Shown in pieces: positions 22,878-29,944 of a stretch of DNA of 43,657 nucleotides. Below the pieces are notes generated by a model, which ran no database searches, was not told where the DNA came from, and saw only the letters and a list, made by a program, of their open reading frames with translations. The stretch spans positions 1 through 43,657 of the forward strand of contig CABUSE010000001.1 in assembly GCA_902494135.1 (NCBI GenBank). The letters are read 5' to 3'. A program made the translations under genes and the position numbers. Position 1 is the first letter of the stretch; each line of letters begins with the position of its first letter. The DNA is from an uncultured Collinsella sp. (GTDB lineage Bacteria; Actinomycetota; Coriobacteriia; Coriobacteriales; Coriobacteriaceae).

Positions 22878-24375
22878 GATGTCCTCCTACCTGATCGTTG
22901 CGTTCGCGTGCGGTGGCGCCGGCGGTAAAGCTTAATCCCTTGACGAGTGCGTTCTTGCCGTACTTACCCTTTACGGCCAGGACGGCGCGCGCCAGGTCGC
23001 GCTCGCGCTCATCGGCCTTAACATCGCTAAATAGGTTGATGGTGGCAAATTCCTCGGGCATGAGGTTGCCAAAGCCCAGGTTGATACGCTTGACCGGTCG
23101 TTTGGGATCGACAGTCTGCGCCCAGAGCTCATCGAAATAGCCCATGATCTTCTTAAACGAATTGGTGCGCTCAGGCAGCTTTCGCGAGGCGTTTGAGTGT
23201 GCAAAGAGTGCAGCATAGCCACCGCGCGGTTTGCCGCCGTGCTCTCCCACAAAGATGCCATCGATTGCCTGCGCCTCGCGCACCAGGCGGCGCCGTTCGT
23301 CATCGCGCTGGACGGGCTTGGGCGCACGGGGCGCGAGCTCGGGGCCGGCGGTTGCGGCGGGCTCGATGCTCGACGTGCTCGAACGCAAATGCCCACATCC
23401 GTCCACATATTGCGCTGTACCGCTGGCGTCGAGGCGGCGTATGTCGGCTCGTTCGCTCGCGTAGCCCACAAAGAGCGAGATGCTGTCGCAGACCACGTGC
23501 TTATCGACTAAGTCCAGCACAGCGTTGTCGACCATCTCGCGCAACACGGTGTAGGCTTGCTCATAGGCATAGCCTTTCGATAGCACTTGCCCCGTGGTTG
23601 TTGAGGTTGCCTGCGGGCGATAGGCCTGAATATCGGCGATGGTTGTCGGCTCACGCCCGAAGGCGTGGTCGATAAGATACTCGGCATTGACGCCGAGCTC
23701 GTCGTAGAGCAGGTTTTCGTCGAGCGCAGCGACGCCCATCAAATCGTAGACGCCGTACTTTTCGAGGCGGGCTGCCACGCCGGGTCCGATGCCCCAGATA
23801 TCGGTGATGGGGCGATGGGGCCAGATTTCCTTGCGGAACGTCTCGTCGTCGAGTATGCCGATGCGGCTGGGTACGTGCTTGGCGGTAATGTCGAGTGCCA
23901 CCTTGGCCTGGAATAGGTTGGGGCCGATGCCGACCGTTGCCGTGATGCCGGTGCGCGCCAGGACCTCGTCGCGCAACATGCAGGCGAAGCCTTCCGCATC
24001 GGTGTGATAGAGGTCCAGATAGGGTGTCACGTCGATAAAGCACTCGTCGATGGAGTAGACGTGAACGTCTTGCGGACTGACGTATTCCAGGTAGATACCG
24101 TAGATCTGCGCCGACACCTCCATGTAGTGCTGCATGCGCGGTACGGCCTTAATGTAGTCGATGCCATCGGGTATTTCGAACAGGCGACAGCGGTTGTGAA
24201 TCCCGAGGTCTTTCATAGCCTGCGTGATAGCGAGACAGATGGTCGTGCGTCCGCGCGATTCGTCGGCAACGACCAGGCACGTAGTGAGCGGGTCGAGCCC
24301 GCGGTCGACGCACTCGACGCTGGCATAGAACGTCTTAAGGTCGATGCAGATATAGGTGTGACGCTCGTGCCCCAC
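22870..24375 (-). CDS. Y-family DNA polymerase (UvrX/ImpB-type), SOS-regulated
   Basis: A 501-residue translesion polymerase. Catalytic acids are in YICIDLKTFYASVEC and VYSIDECFIDVTPYL; the helix-hairpin-helix region is ITDIWGIGPGVAARLEKYGV. A little-finger domain follows, and an Ala/Pro/Glu-rich insert near residues 340-385 precedes the C-terminal part. I chose GTG at 24375, four bases after GGGAGG; the ATG four codons earlier lacks a ribosome site. Two LexA-like boxes and a good promoter lie 13-72 bases upstream, so damage induction is likely. It is coupled to YolD. Confidence 0.9.
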   Translation of the reverse strand: MGHERHTYICIDLKTFYASVECVDRGLDPLTTCLVVADESRGRTTICLAITQAMKDLGIHNRCRLFEIPDGIDYIKAVPRMQHYMEVSAQIYGIYLEYVSPQDVHVYSIDECFIDVTPYLDLYHTDAEGFACMLRDEVLARTGITATVGIGPNLFQAKVALDITAKHVPSRIGILDDETFRKEIWPHRPITDIWGIGPGVAARLEKYGVYDLMGVAALDENLLYDELGVNAEYLIDHAFGREPTTIADIQAYRPQATSTTTGQVLSKGYAYEQAYTVLREMVDNAVLDLVDKHVVCDSISLFVGYASERADIRRLDASGTAQYVDGCGHLRSSTSSIEPAATAGPELAPRAPKPVQRDDERRRLVREAQAIDGIFVGEHGGKPRGGYAALFAHSNASRKLPERTNSFKKIMGYFDELWAQTVDPKRPVKRINLGFGNLMPEEFATINLFSDVKADERERDLARAVLAVKGKYGKNALVKGLSFTAGATARERNDQVGGHRA

Positions 24376-24387
24376 GCGTCCTCCCAT

Positions 24388-24401
24388 CAAACACATGTTC
24401 T
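24388..24401 (-). promoter_or_regulatory. LexA-like box 2 of the polymerase gene
   Basis: CAAACACATGTTCT, 12 of 14 positions of the Gram-positive SOS box CGAACRNRYGTTCG. It lies three bases downstream of the better box 1, giving a tandem site. Confidence 0.5.
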
Positions 24402-24404
24402 TAT

Positions 24405-24418
24405 CGAATACATGTTCG
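24405..24418 (-). promoter_or_regulatory. LexA-like box 1 of the polymerase gene
   Basis: CGAATACATGTTCG, 13 of 14 positions of the SOS box, inside a longer palindrome (TATCGAA with TTCGATA). It directly abuts the -10 element. Confidence 0.8.
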
Positions 24419-24447
24419 ATAATACCCGCTCGTCCGGATATCGTCAA
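24419..24447 (-). promoter_or_regulatory. Promoter of the polymerase-yolD operon
   Basis: On the minus strand: TTGACG (24447-24442), a 17-base spacer, TATTAT (24424-24419), followed at once by the LexA-like boxes. Confidence 0.75.
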
Positions 24448-24453
24448 AACCTG

Positions 24454-24483
24454 CCAAAAAGGGACTGGTTTGTTTTGGCAGGT
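24454..24483 (-). repeat. Dispersed 30-bp repeat, copy A
   Basis: On the minus strand it starts ACCTGCCAAAACAAACCAG and ends GTCCCTTTTTGG. It matches copy B (25182-25211, opposite strand) at 27 of 30 positions. ACCTGCCAAAA (24449-24459) and TTTTGGCAGGT (24473-24483) also make an 11-bp hairpin here. Confidence 0.75.
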
Positions 24484-24601
24484 ATGGTTTTTGCGGCTGC
24501 ATCGGGTTTTAACGCAGCTCTAAAGAGTGCGAAACAGCTCGGAAAACCTCGCTTCGTAGCATGGGTCTAACGATTGATCCGCCTATACGCACGGAAGGGT
24601 T

Positions 24602-25135
24602 GTGGAAAAGATGGTCAATTATGGGTTTGGTATGCCGACGCGCCTTGTTGCGGATGGAGACGTGGCTCGCTGGTGCGGACGATTGGTAGCTCACTACGGT
24701 GGCACCAAGGCGCTGGTCGTCCTGGGCGGCGACAGGCATACGCGCGATGAGCTTGTCTCGGCGGCACTTGGCTCGCTTGATCGAGCTCTGCTCGAGCGCG
24801 TGCTTTTCCGCTGCGGCTCGGTTGAGGGCGACGGGGGAGACGAGCTGATCGACGAAGCCGTGGCCCTGGCGACCGACGAAGGCGTGGACTTTGTCTTGGC
24901 GATTGGCGATGCCGATACTGCCGGCTTTGCGCGCGAGCTCGCCCGTCGCATGGCGGCGCTCGATGTCGGCGAAGACGGTTTTGTCCCTTATGGATGTATC
25001 GTCTCGGAGGGCAAGGTGCCTGCCGTCGTGGGGGCCGGCGAGGTTCCCGTTTTTGCCATCATCGCGCCCGAACTGCTGGAGGGCATTGGGTCTCCTCTGC
25101 GTGAGTTGCTCGGCAGCGTGTGCGCCGCGGCCTAA
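24602..25135 (+). CDS. Truncated iron-type alcohol dehydrogenase-like protein (N-terminal domain only)
   Basis: 177 residues resembling the NAD(P)-binding half of iron-containing alcohol dehydrogenases: YGFGMPTRLVADGDVARW at the start, ALVVLGGDRHTRDEL, VDFVLAIGDADTAGFARELA. The GGGSxxD nucleotide loop is altered to GDADTAG, and the entire metal-binding helical half is missing; the frame ends cleanly with its own terminator. Full enzymes have about 390 residues, so catalysis is unlikely. The start could be GTG 24602 or ATG 24611; ribosome sites are weak. The gene is flanked by inverted 30-bp repeats. Confidence 0.6.
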   Translation: MEKMVNYGFGMPTRLVADGDVARWCGRLVAHYGGTKALVVLGGDRHTRDELVSAALGSLDRALLERVLFRCGSVEGDGGDELIDEAVALATDEGVDFVLAIGDADTAGFARELARRMAALDVGEDGFVPYGCIVSEGKVPAVVGAGEVPVFAIIAPELLEGIGSPLRELLGSVCAAA

Positions 25136-25145
25136 TATTTGGCAT

Positions 25146-25209
25146 AAAGGGATAGGTAATTTTTGATTGGTAAAGCGTTTGACCTGCCAAATTAAACCTG
25201 TCCCTTTTT
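25146..25209 (+). terminator. Terminator-like hairpin after the truncated dehydrogenase
   Basis: AAAGGGATAGGT (25146-25157) pairs with ACCTGTCCCTTT (25196-25207, one G-T pair) around a 38-base loop, then T residues. The right arm belongs to the 30-bp repeat. Confidence 0.6.
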
Positions 25210-25211
25210 GG
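25182..25211 (+). repeat. Dispersed 30-bp repeat, copy B
   Basis: Starts ACCTGCCAAATTAAACCTG and ends GTCCCTTTTTGG; inverted relative to copy A, with three differences in 30 positions. Together the copies bracket the truncated dehydrogenase gene. Confidence 0.75.
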
Positions 25212-25334
25212 TCGGTTGCCGTTTGGGGGCCGATTGGCAACGCTCGCTGATTATAGTCTTGACCTGCGCTAGAATAGTGGCATCTGAATGTCCGGGCGCA
25301 TGGAGGCGTGCGCCCGTATGCTGAGGAGGACTCT

Positions 25335-27029
25335 ATGGCAACTGTTGCCGCACCTATCGATGCTACGTCGACTGCCGCTTGGAAGGCGCTCGAGGCTCAT
25401 CAGGAGAAGCTCGAGGCCGAAGGTATCGACCTCAAGGCCTGGTTTGCCGCCGATGCCGAGCGCGTGAACAAGCTGAGCTTTGACGCCGGTGACCTGCACT
25501 TCGATCTGTCGAAGAACCTGGTGACCGATGAGACCGTCAAGCTGCTGTGCGATCTTGCCCGCGAGGTGAAGCTCGAGGAGCGCCGCGACGCCATGTTCTC
25601 CGGCGAGCACATCAACACCACCGAGGACCGCGCCGTCCTGCACACCGCGCTGCGCCGCCCGGCAAGCGAGAAGGGCCAGCTCATCGTCGACGGCCAGGAC
25701 GTCGTCGCCGACGTGCACGAGGTTCTCGACCGCATGTATGCCTTCGCCGAGCGCGTGCGCTCCGGTGAGTGGAAGGGTGTTACCGGCAAAAAGATCGAGC
25801 ACCTGGTGTCCATCGGCATCGGCGGCTCCGATTTGGGCCCGGTCATGGCTTACGAGGCCCTGCGTCCCTATGCCGACGCCGGTATCGATTGCCGCTATAT
25901 CTCCAACATCGATCCCAACGACCAGGCCGAGAAGCTCAAGGGTCTGGATCCCGAGACCACGCTCGTGATCATCGTCTCCAAGACCTTCACCACGCTCGAG
26001 ACCCTCACCAACGCCCGCGAGGTCAAGACCTGGATGCTCGAGCAGCTCAAGGCTCAGGGTGCTATCGATGGCTCCGATGAGCAGAACGCCGAGGCCGTGG
26101 CAAAGCACTTCGTCGCCGTTTCCACCGCGCTCGAAAAGGTCGAGGCCTTCGGTATCGACCCCGCCAACGCCTTCGGTTTTTGGAACTGGGTCGGCGGCCG
26201 CTATTCCGTCGACTCCGCCGTGGGCCTGTCGCTGATCGTCGTGCTCGGCCCCGAGCGTTTCCAGCAGTTCCTCGAGGGTTTCCACGCCATCGACGAGTAC
26301 TTCTGCAACACGCCGCTCGAGAACAATGTCGTCGCGCTGATGGGCCTGCTCAACGTCTGGTACGTCAACTTCTTCGGTTCCAAGAGCCACGCCGTGCTTC
26401 CGTACTGCCAGTACCTGCACCGTTTCCCGGCCTACCTGCAGCAGCTCACCATGGAGTCCAACGGCAAGCATGTCCGCTGGGACGGCAGCGCCGTGACCTC
26501 CGATACCGGTGAGATTTTCTGGGGCGAGCCCGGCACCAACGGCCAGCATGCCTTCTACCAGCTGTTGCACCAGGGCACCGTGGTGGTTCCGGCCGATTTC
26601 ATCGCCTTCGCCAATACCGCCAACCCTGCGACCGATAGCGGTCAGGACGTGCACGAGCTGTTCCTGGGCAACTTCCTGGCCCAGACCAAGGCGCTCGCCT
26701 TTGGCAAGACGGCCGACGAGGTTCGTGCCGAGGGCACGCCCGAGCAGATCGTCCCGGCTCGTTGCTTTGAGGGCAACCGCCCGACGACCTCGATCTTCGG
26801 CGACACGCTGACCCCGTTTGCGCTCGGCGAGCTCATCGCCCTGTACGAGCACATCACGTTTGTCGAGGGCACGGTCTGGGGTATCGACTCCTACGACCAG
26901 TGGGGCGTCGAGCTGGGCAAGCAGCTTGCCAAGCAGATTACCCCGGCCTTCCACGACGATGCCGCCAAGGCCGAGCAGGACGCTTCGACCCAGGCGCTCA
27001 TCGAGTTCTACCGCGCTCACCGCAAGTAG
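25335..27029 (+). CDS. pgi: Glucose-6-phosphate isomerase
   Basis: A 564-residue glycolytic enzyme interconverting glucose 6-phosphate and fructose 6-phosphate in the cytoplasm. Visible blocks include HLVSIGIGGSDLGPVMAYE, VIIVSKTFTTLETLTNA, FGFWNWVGGRYSVDSAVGLS with the catalytic region, MESNGKHVRWDG, GEPGTNGQHAFYQLLHQG with the catalytic His, and a terminal VELGKQLAK with the active-site Lys. Length is that of the long bacterial/eukaryotic type. GAGGAGG precedes the ATG. It would consume the glucose 6-phosphate made by the frl-type cluster 7 kb downstream. Confidence 0.97.
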   Translation: MATVAAPIDATSTAAWKALEAHQEKLEAEGIDLKAWFAADAERVNKLSFDAGDLHFDLSKNLVTDETVKLLCDLAREVKLEERRDAMFSGEHINTTEDRAVLHTALRRPASEKGQLIVDGQDVVADVHEVLDRMYAFAERVRSGEWKGVTGKKIEHLVSIGIGGSDLGPVMAYEALRPYADAGIDCRYISNIDPNDQAEKLKGLDPETTLVIIVSKTFTTLETLTNAREVKTWMLEQLKAQGAIDGSDEQNAEAVAKHFVAVSTALEKVEAFGIDPANAFGFWNWVGGRYSVDSAVGLSLIVVLGPERFQQFLEGFHAIDEYFCNTPLENNVVALMGLLNVWYVNFFGSKSHAVLPYCQYLHRFPAYLQQLTMESNGKHVRWDGSAVTSDTGEIFWGEPGTNGQHAFYQLLHQGTVVVPADFIAFANTANPATDSGQDVHELFLGNFLAQTKALAFGKTADEVRAEGTPEQIVPARCFEGNRPTTSIFGDTLTPFALGELIALYEHITFVEGTVWGIDSYDQWGVELGKQLAKQITPAFHDDAAKAEQDASTQALIEFYRAHRK

Positions 27030-27060
27030 GATTCGCTGCGAAAACTAACGTATAGCCGAC

Positions 27061-27093
27061 AAGGGCCCGTATCCGTTGGGATGCGGGCCCTTT
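27061..27093 (+). terminator. Rho-independent terminator of pgi
   Basis: A 14-bp stem with one G-T pair (27061-27074 with 27079-27092), a GTTG loop and three T residues. Confidence 0.85.
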
Positions 27094-27266
27094 GCTATTT
27101 GGATAGGATGGAATGTATCGGGAGGCGCTTCGACGGGCATCGGAATCGTCGAAGGCGCGCCGTTCATGTTTGGGACAATATGACATTTTTCCCGTTGCAG
27201 ACAGAGCCGCAGTAGGTGTTCTGTATGATGGCTCAGGCAAGCTTGTTCAATGACAGGGAGGCATAT

Positions 27267-28109
27267 ATGGCAATCAAAGCCATCGCAATGGATATCGACG
27301 GTACGCTCACCAACGACCAAAAGGTCATCAGCCCACGTACGCGCGAGAAGTTGCTCGCGGTGCAGGAGTCGGGCATTAAGCTCATCTTGGCTTCGGGCCG
27401 TCCCGCATGGGGGCTGCACGCCTTGGCGCAGGAGCTCGACCTTCAAAACCATGACGGTCTGCTAGTTGCCTTTAATGGCGCGCATGTGGTCGACGCTCAG
27501 ACCGATGAGGTCCTTTTTGACCAGGCCATGCAGGCTGACGAGCTGCACCGTCTAATTGATCACCTGCGCAATTTCGACGTGATCCCTATGATTTCGCTCG
27601 GTCGCGATTTGCACGTCGAGGACTCGTACCATTGCATGATCACGCTGCCTGACGGCTCGCAGAAGAATATCGTCAAGTATGAGCGCGATGCGTGCGATCT
27701 TAAGATTCGCGAGGTGGAGAGCTTGCATGAGGTCGTGGATACGTATCCCGTGGACAAGCTGCTGACGGCGGGCGATCCGACCTACCTGCAGGCGCATTAC
27801 GAGGAAATGTATGCGCCCTTTACCCAGACGCTTTCGGGCATGTTTACGGCCGACTGGTACTTTGAGTACACGGCGCCCGGTATCGACAAGGCCCGTGCGC
27901 TCGGGGGTGCCCTGCCCAAGCTCGGCATTGATGCCAGTGAGGTCGTATCGTTTGGCGACGGCCAGAACGACAAGTCCATGATTGAGTGGGCGGGTACCGG
28001 TGTTGCCATGGGTAACGCCGTCGACGAGGTCAAAGCCGTGGCGCAGATGGTGACCGCCAACAACAACGAAGACGGCATTGCGGTGGCACTTGACCAGCTG
28101 CTGGGTTAG
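27267..28109 (+). CDS. Cof-type HAD-superfamily hydrolase (second copy)
   Basis: A 280-residue C2-capped HAD phosphatase of the YidA type. AIAMDIDGTLTNDQKVIS is motif I, LILASGRPAWGLHALA motif II, the Lys of PGIDKARALGGAL motif III, and VVSFGDGQNDKSMIEW motif IV. AGGGAGG is six bases upstream of the ATG at 27267. It shares the family with the protein at 2263-3060 but is a distinct paralogue. It is followed by a second HAD gene after a hairpin. Substrate is likely a sugar phosphate. Confidence 0.9.
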   Translation: MAIKAIAMDIDGTLTNDQKVISPRTREKLLAVQESGIKLILASGRPAWGLHALAQELDLQNHDGLLVAFNGAHVVDAQTDEVLFDQAMQADELHRLIDHLRNFDVIPMISLGRDLHVEDSYHCMITLPDGSQKNIVKYERDACDLKIREVESLHEVVDTYPVDKLLTAGDPTYLQAHYEEMYAPFTQTLSGMFTADWYFEYTAPGIDKARALGGALPKLGIDASEVVSFGDGQNDKSMIEWAGTGVAMGNAVDEVKAVAQMVTANNNEDGIAVALDQLLG

Positions 28110-28131
28110 AATCGCCGATAGTGCATGGTTC

Positions 28132-28158
28132 GGGCGTCCGCTTGCGGGCGCCCTTTTG
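28132..28158 (+). terminator. Terminator between the two HAD genes
   Basis: GGGCGTCCGC and GCGGGCGCCC form a tight hairpin (28132-28153, one G-T pair), then TTTT. It ends just before the next ribosome site, so readthrough may still feed the next gene. Confidence 0.65.
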
Positions 28159-28172
28159 TTAGGGAGGGTGCC

Positions 28173-28832
28173 GTGTCCGCATTTCCGTTCGACGCCGTTA
28201 TCTTTGACATGGACGGCGTCATTGTCGATACCGAGTATTATTACCTGGGCGAGACTGCCGCGTTTGCCAAGGAGCTTGGGCTTAACCTGACTCAAGAGGA
28301 GTTGAATGGGCAAGTCGGCACCTCGCATCAGTTCTTCCTGCATATGCTGGTCGATTGGTTTGAGCGCGCCGGTAAGGGGCATTTCACTGGCGAGGAAGCG
28401 TTGGCCCGTTGGGACGAGTGGGCGCATAAGCGTCCGCGCGACTATCAGGCTTTGATTAACCCAGGCGCCGTGGATACGATTCGAGAGCTGCCGCGCCGTG
28501 GCGTTCGCGTGGCGCTTGCCAGCTCGTCTCCCATGGATAGCATCGAGGAAGTACTCAATGCGTGCGGGCTGTCGGATGCCTTTGAGTATGTTGTGAGCGG
28601 CGAGCAGTTTAAGGAGAGTAAGCCCGAGCCCGACATCTACCTGCATGCGCTGGACCTGCTGGGGCTGCCCGCGAATCGCTGCTGCTGCGTTGAGGATTCC
28701 GTTCCGGGCATTACCGCGGGTAAGCGAGCCGGCCTGACGGTCATTGCCAAGCGCGAGGAGCGCTTTGGCTTTAGCCAGGATGCCGCGGACAAGATTATCG
28801 ACCAGCTGCCAGAGCTGCTCACGCTTTCTTAG
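28173..28832 (+). CDS. HAD-superfamily phosphatase, beta-phosphoglucomutase-like
   Basis: 219 residues of the C1-capped HAD class. AVIFDMDGVIVDTEYYYLGE is motif I with two Asp residues, VALASSSPMDSIEEVL motif II, ESKPEPDIYLHALDLLG motif III with the Lys, and CCCVEDSVPGITAGKRAGL motif IV. Family members are sugar-phosphate phosphatases or phosphomutases. The start is GTG at 28173, five bases after AGGGAGG. An upstream ATG at 28125 lies within the terminator region and is not used. Confidence 0.88.
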   Translation: MSAFPFDAVIFDMDGVIVDTEYYYLGETAAFAKELGLNLTQEELNGQVGTSHQFFLHMLVDWFERAGKGHFTGEEALARWDEWAHKRPRDYQALINPGAVDTIRELPRRGVRVALASSSPMDSIEEVLNACGLSDAFEYVVSGEQFKESKPEPDIYLHALDLLGLPANRCCCVEDSVPGITAGKRAGLTVIAKREERFGFSQDAADKIIDQLPELLTLS

Positions 28833-28883
28833 GAGCGTGGTAGTTGCGCGTTTTTCGGGTCTGATGAGTAAATGCCCGACATT

Positions 28884-28912
28884 TTGGTGCGACACCTAGC
28901 ATACTTTATGCT
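28884..28912 (+). promoter_or_regulatory. Candidate promoter of the GntR-type regulator gene
   Basis: TTGGTG (28884-28889), a 17-base spacer, TATGCT (28907-28912). A palindrome, GCATACTTTATGC (28899-28911), overlaps the -10 and could be an autoregulatory site. Confidence 0.45.
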
Positions 28913-28915
28913 AAT

Positions 28916-28955
28916 GCGGGCTTAAGGGCTTGTTGAATGCCCTTGAGCCCGCTTT
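28916..28955 (+). terminator. Strong hairpin between the HAD and GntR genes
   Basis: A 14-bp stem with one G-T pair (28916-28929 with 28939-28952), a 9-base loop and three T residues. It either ends the HAD transcript or sits in the leader of the regulator, whose predicted start site falls in its left arm. Confidence 0.65.
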
Positions 28956-28982
28956 AGACTTAATTGTGCTGGGAGAGGGTAT

Positions 28983-29726
28983 ATGCCACCGACTGAAGGG
29001 CTAACTGACGGTAAAGCAGCGATACCGCTGTACCAACAGGTTATCGATATCATTAAAAACGAAATCAACTCCGGTGCCTACAAGGCGGGCGCGCAGATAC
29101 CCAACGAATTTGAATTGGCTGAGAGCTATAAAGTTGGCCGCGTTACCGTGCGACGCGCTATTGAGGAGCTCGTCCAGCAGGGCTATCTAACGAAGCGACA
29201 GGGGAAAGGCACGTTTGTCAATGCCCCTAAGCTCAAGCGCAAAATTCGCCAGAAGGATGACGTCCAGAGTTTTTCGGACGCATGCCGCGTTAACGGAATG
29301 GAACCGGGGGCGCGTGTCATTTCGAGAAAGATACTGCCGGCGGATTCCACCGAAGCGCAGTTCTTTGGTGTTCCCGTTGGAACTGACTTGATTTGCGTTG
29401 AGCGCGTGCGTACTGCCGATGACGTCCCCGTCATGCTCGAGAACAACATATACGTTTACGAGGACAACGCCTATCTATCAACGGCACCTCTATCTAACCA
29501 ATCCATTTTTGAGTTCGTGCGCAACCGGACGGGCCGCACGCCCGCGTTTACCGACCCGTGCACGCTCGAGATCGCGTGCGCGTCGCCCGAGGCCGCTCGG
29601 CTGTTGGCAGTTCCCGTTGGCGAACCCTTGTTTTATATGGAAGCCTTCTTTTTCGATGAGCAGCGGCGGCCGTTTATCATCGGTCGTCAGCGGATCGTTG
29701 GATCTCGTTACATTTTTGACATCTAG
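28983..29726 (+). CDS. GntR-family regulator with UTRA domain, FrlR-like
   Basis: 247 residues. The N-terminal winged helix has PLYQQVIDIIKNEINSGAY, AESYKVGRVTVRRAIEELVQ and KRQGKGTFV. A UTRA effector domain from about residue 85 ends RQRIVGSRYIFDI. HutC/FrlR-type members bind sugar phosphates or amino-sugar ligands. It stands directly upstream of and co-directional with the fructosamine genes but is closed off by its own terminator, so it probably controls the promoter at 29837-29865 in response to a phosphorylated fructosamine. GGGAGAGGG precedes the ATG. Confidence 0.85.
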   Translation: MPPTEGLTDGKAAIPLYQQVIDIIKNEINSGAYKAGAQIPNEFELAESYKVGRVTVRRAIEELVQQGYLTKRQGKGTFVNAPKLKRKIRQKDDVQSFSDACRVNGMEPGARVISRKILPADSTEAQFFGVPVGTDLICVERVRTADDVPVMLENNIYVYEDNAYLSTAPLSNQSIFEFVRNRTGRTPAFTDPCTLEIACASPEAARLLAVPVGEPLFYMEAFFFDEQRRPFIIGRQRIVGSRYIFDI

Positions 29727-29738
29727 GACATTGTGAAT

Positions 29739-29774
29739 GGAAACGCCCGGTGGATTATCTCACCGGGCGTTTCC
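29739..29774 (+). terminator. Terminator after the GntR gene
   Basis: A perfect 14-bp stem, GGAAACGCCCGGTG (29739-29752) with 29761-29774, and an 8-base loop; the tail is poor in T. Confidence 0.65.
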
Positions 29775-29836
29775 ATACCGTTCACGGCGCGAACGCAACC
29801 GTTCAACCGCGTCGCGGCAATCAGTTTGAAATTATC

Positions 29837-29865
29837 TTGATGACGGGAAAAGCTGCTGGTAATCT
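29837..29865 (+). promoter_or_regulatory. Promoter of the frl-type structural operon
   Basis: TTGATG (29837-29842), a 17-base spacer, TAATCT (29860-29865). The predicted start is near 29872, leaving a leader of about 73 bases. Confidence 0.5.
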
Positions 29866-29879
29866 ATGGGACGTCATAG

Positions 29880-29902
29880 AACGTTTGCTTTGCGTAAACG
29901 TT
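29880..29902 (+). promoter_or_regulatory. Palindromic operator candidate of the frl-type operon
   Basis: AACGTTT, a 9-base spacer, AAACGTT: a perfect 7-bp inverted repeat just downstream of the predicted start site. A repressor bound here would block the operon. Confidence 0.5.
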
Positions 29903-29944
29903 GAAGCGAGATGCGATGCAGTCTCGAGTTCTTTGGAGGTATCT

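Noticed and set aside
25269..27020. A 583-codon open frame on the minus strand opposite pgi
   Set aside because: It is the mirror of a highly biased, G+C-rich gene; the plus frame encodes an unmistakable isomerase, and the minus frame has low-complexity Gly/Val/Leu composition and no ribosome site.
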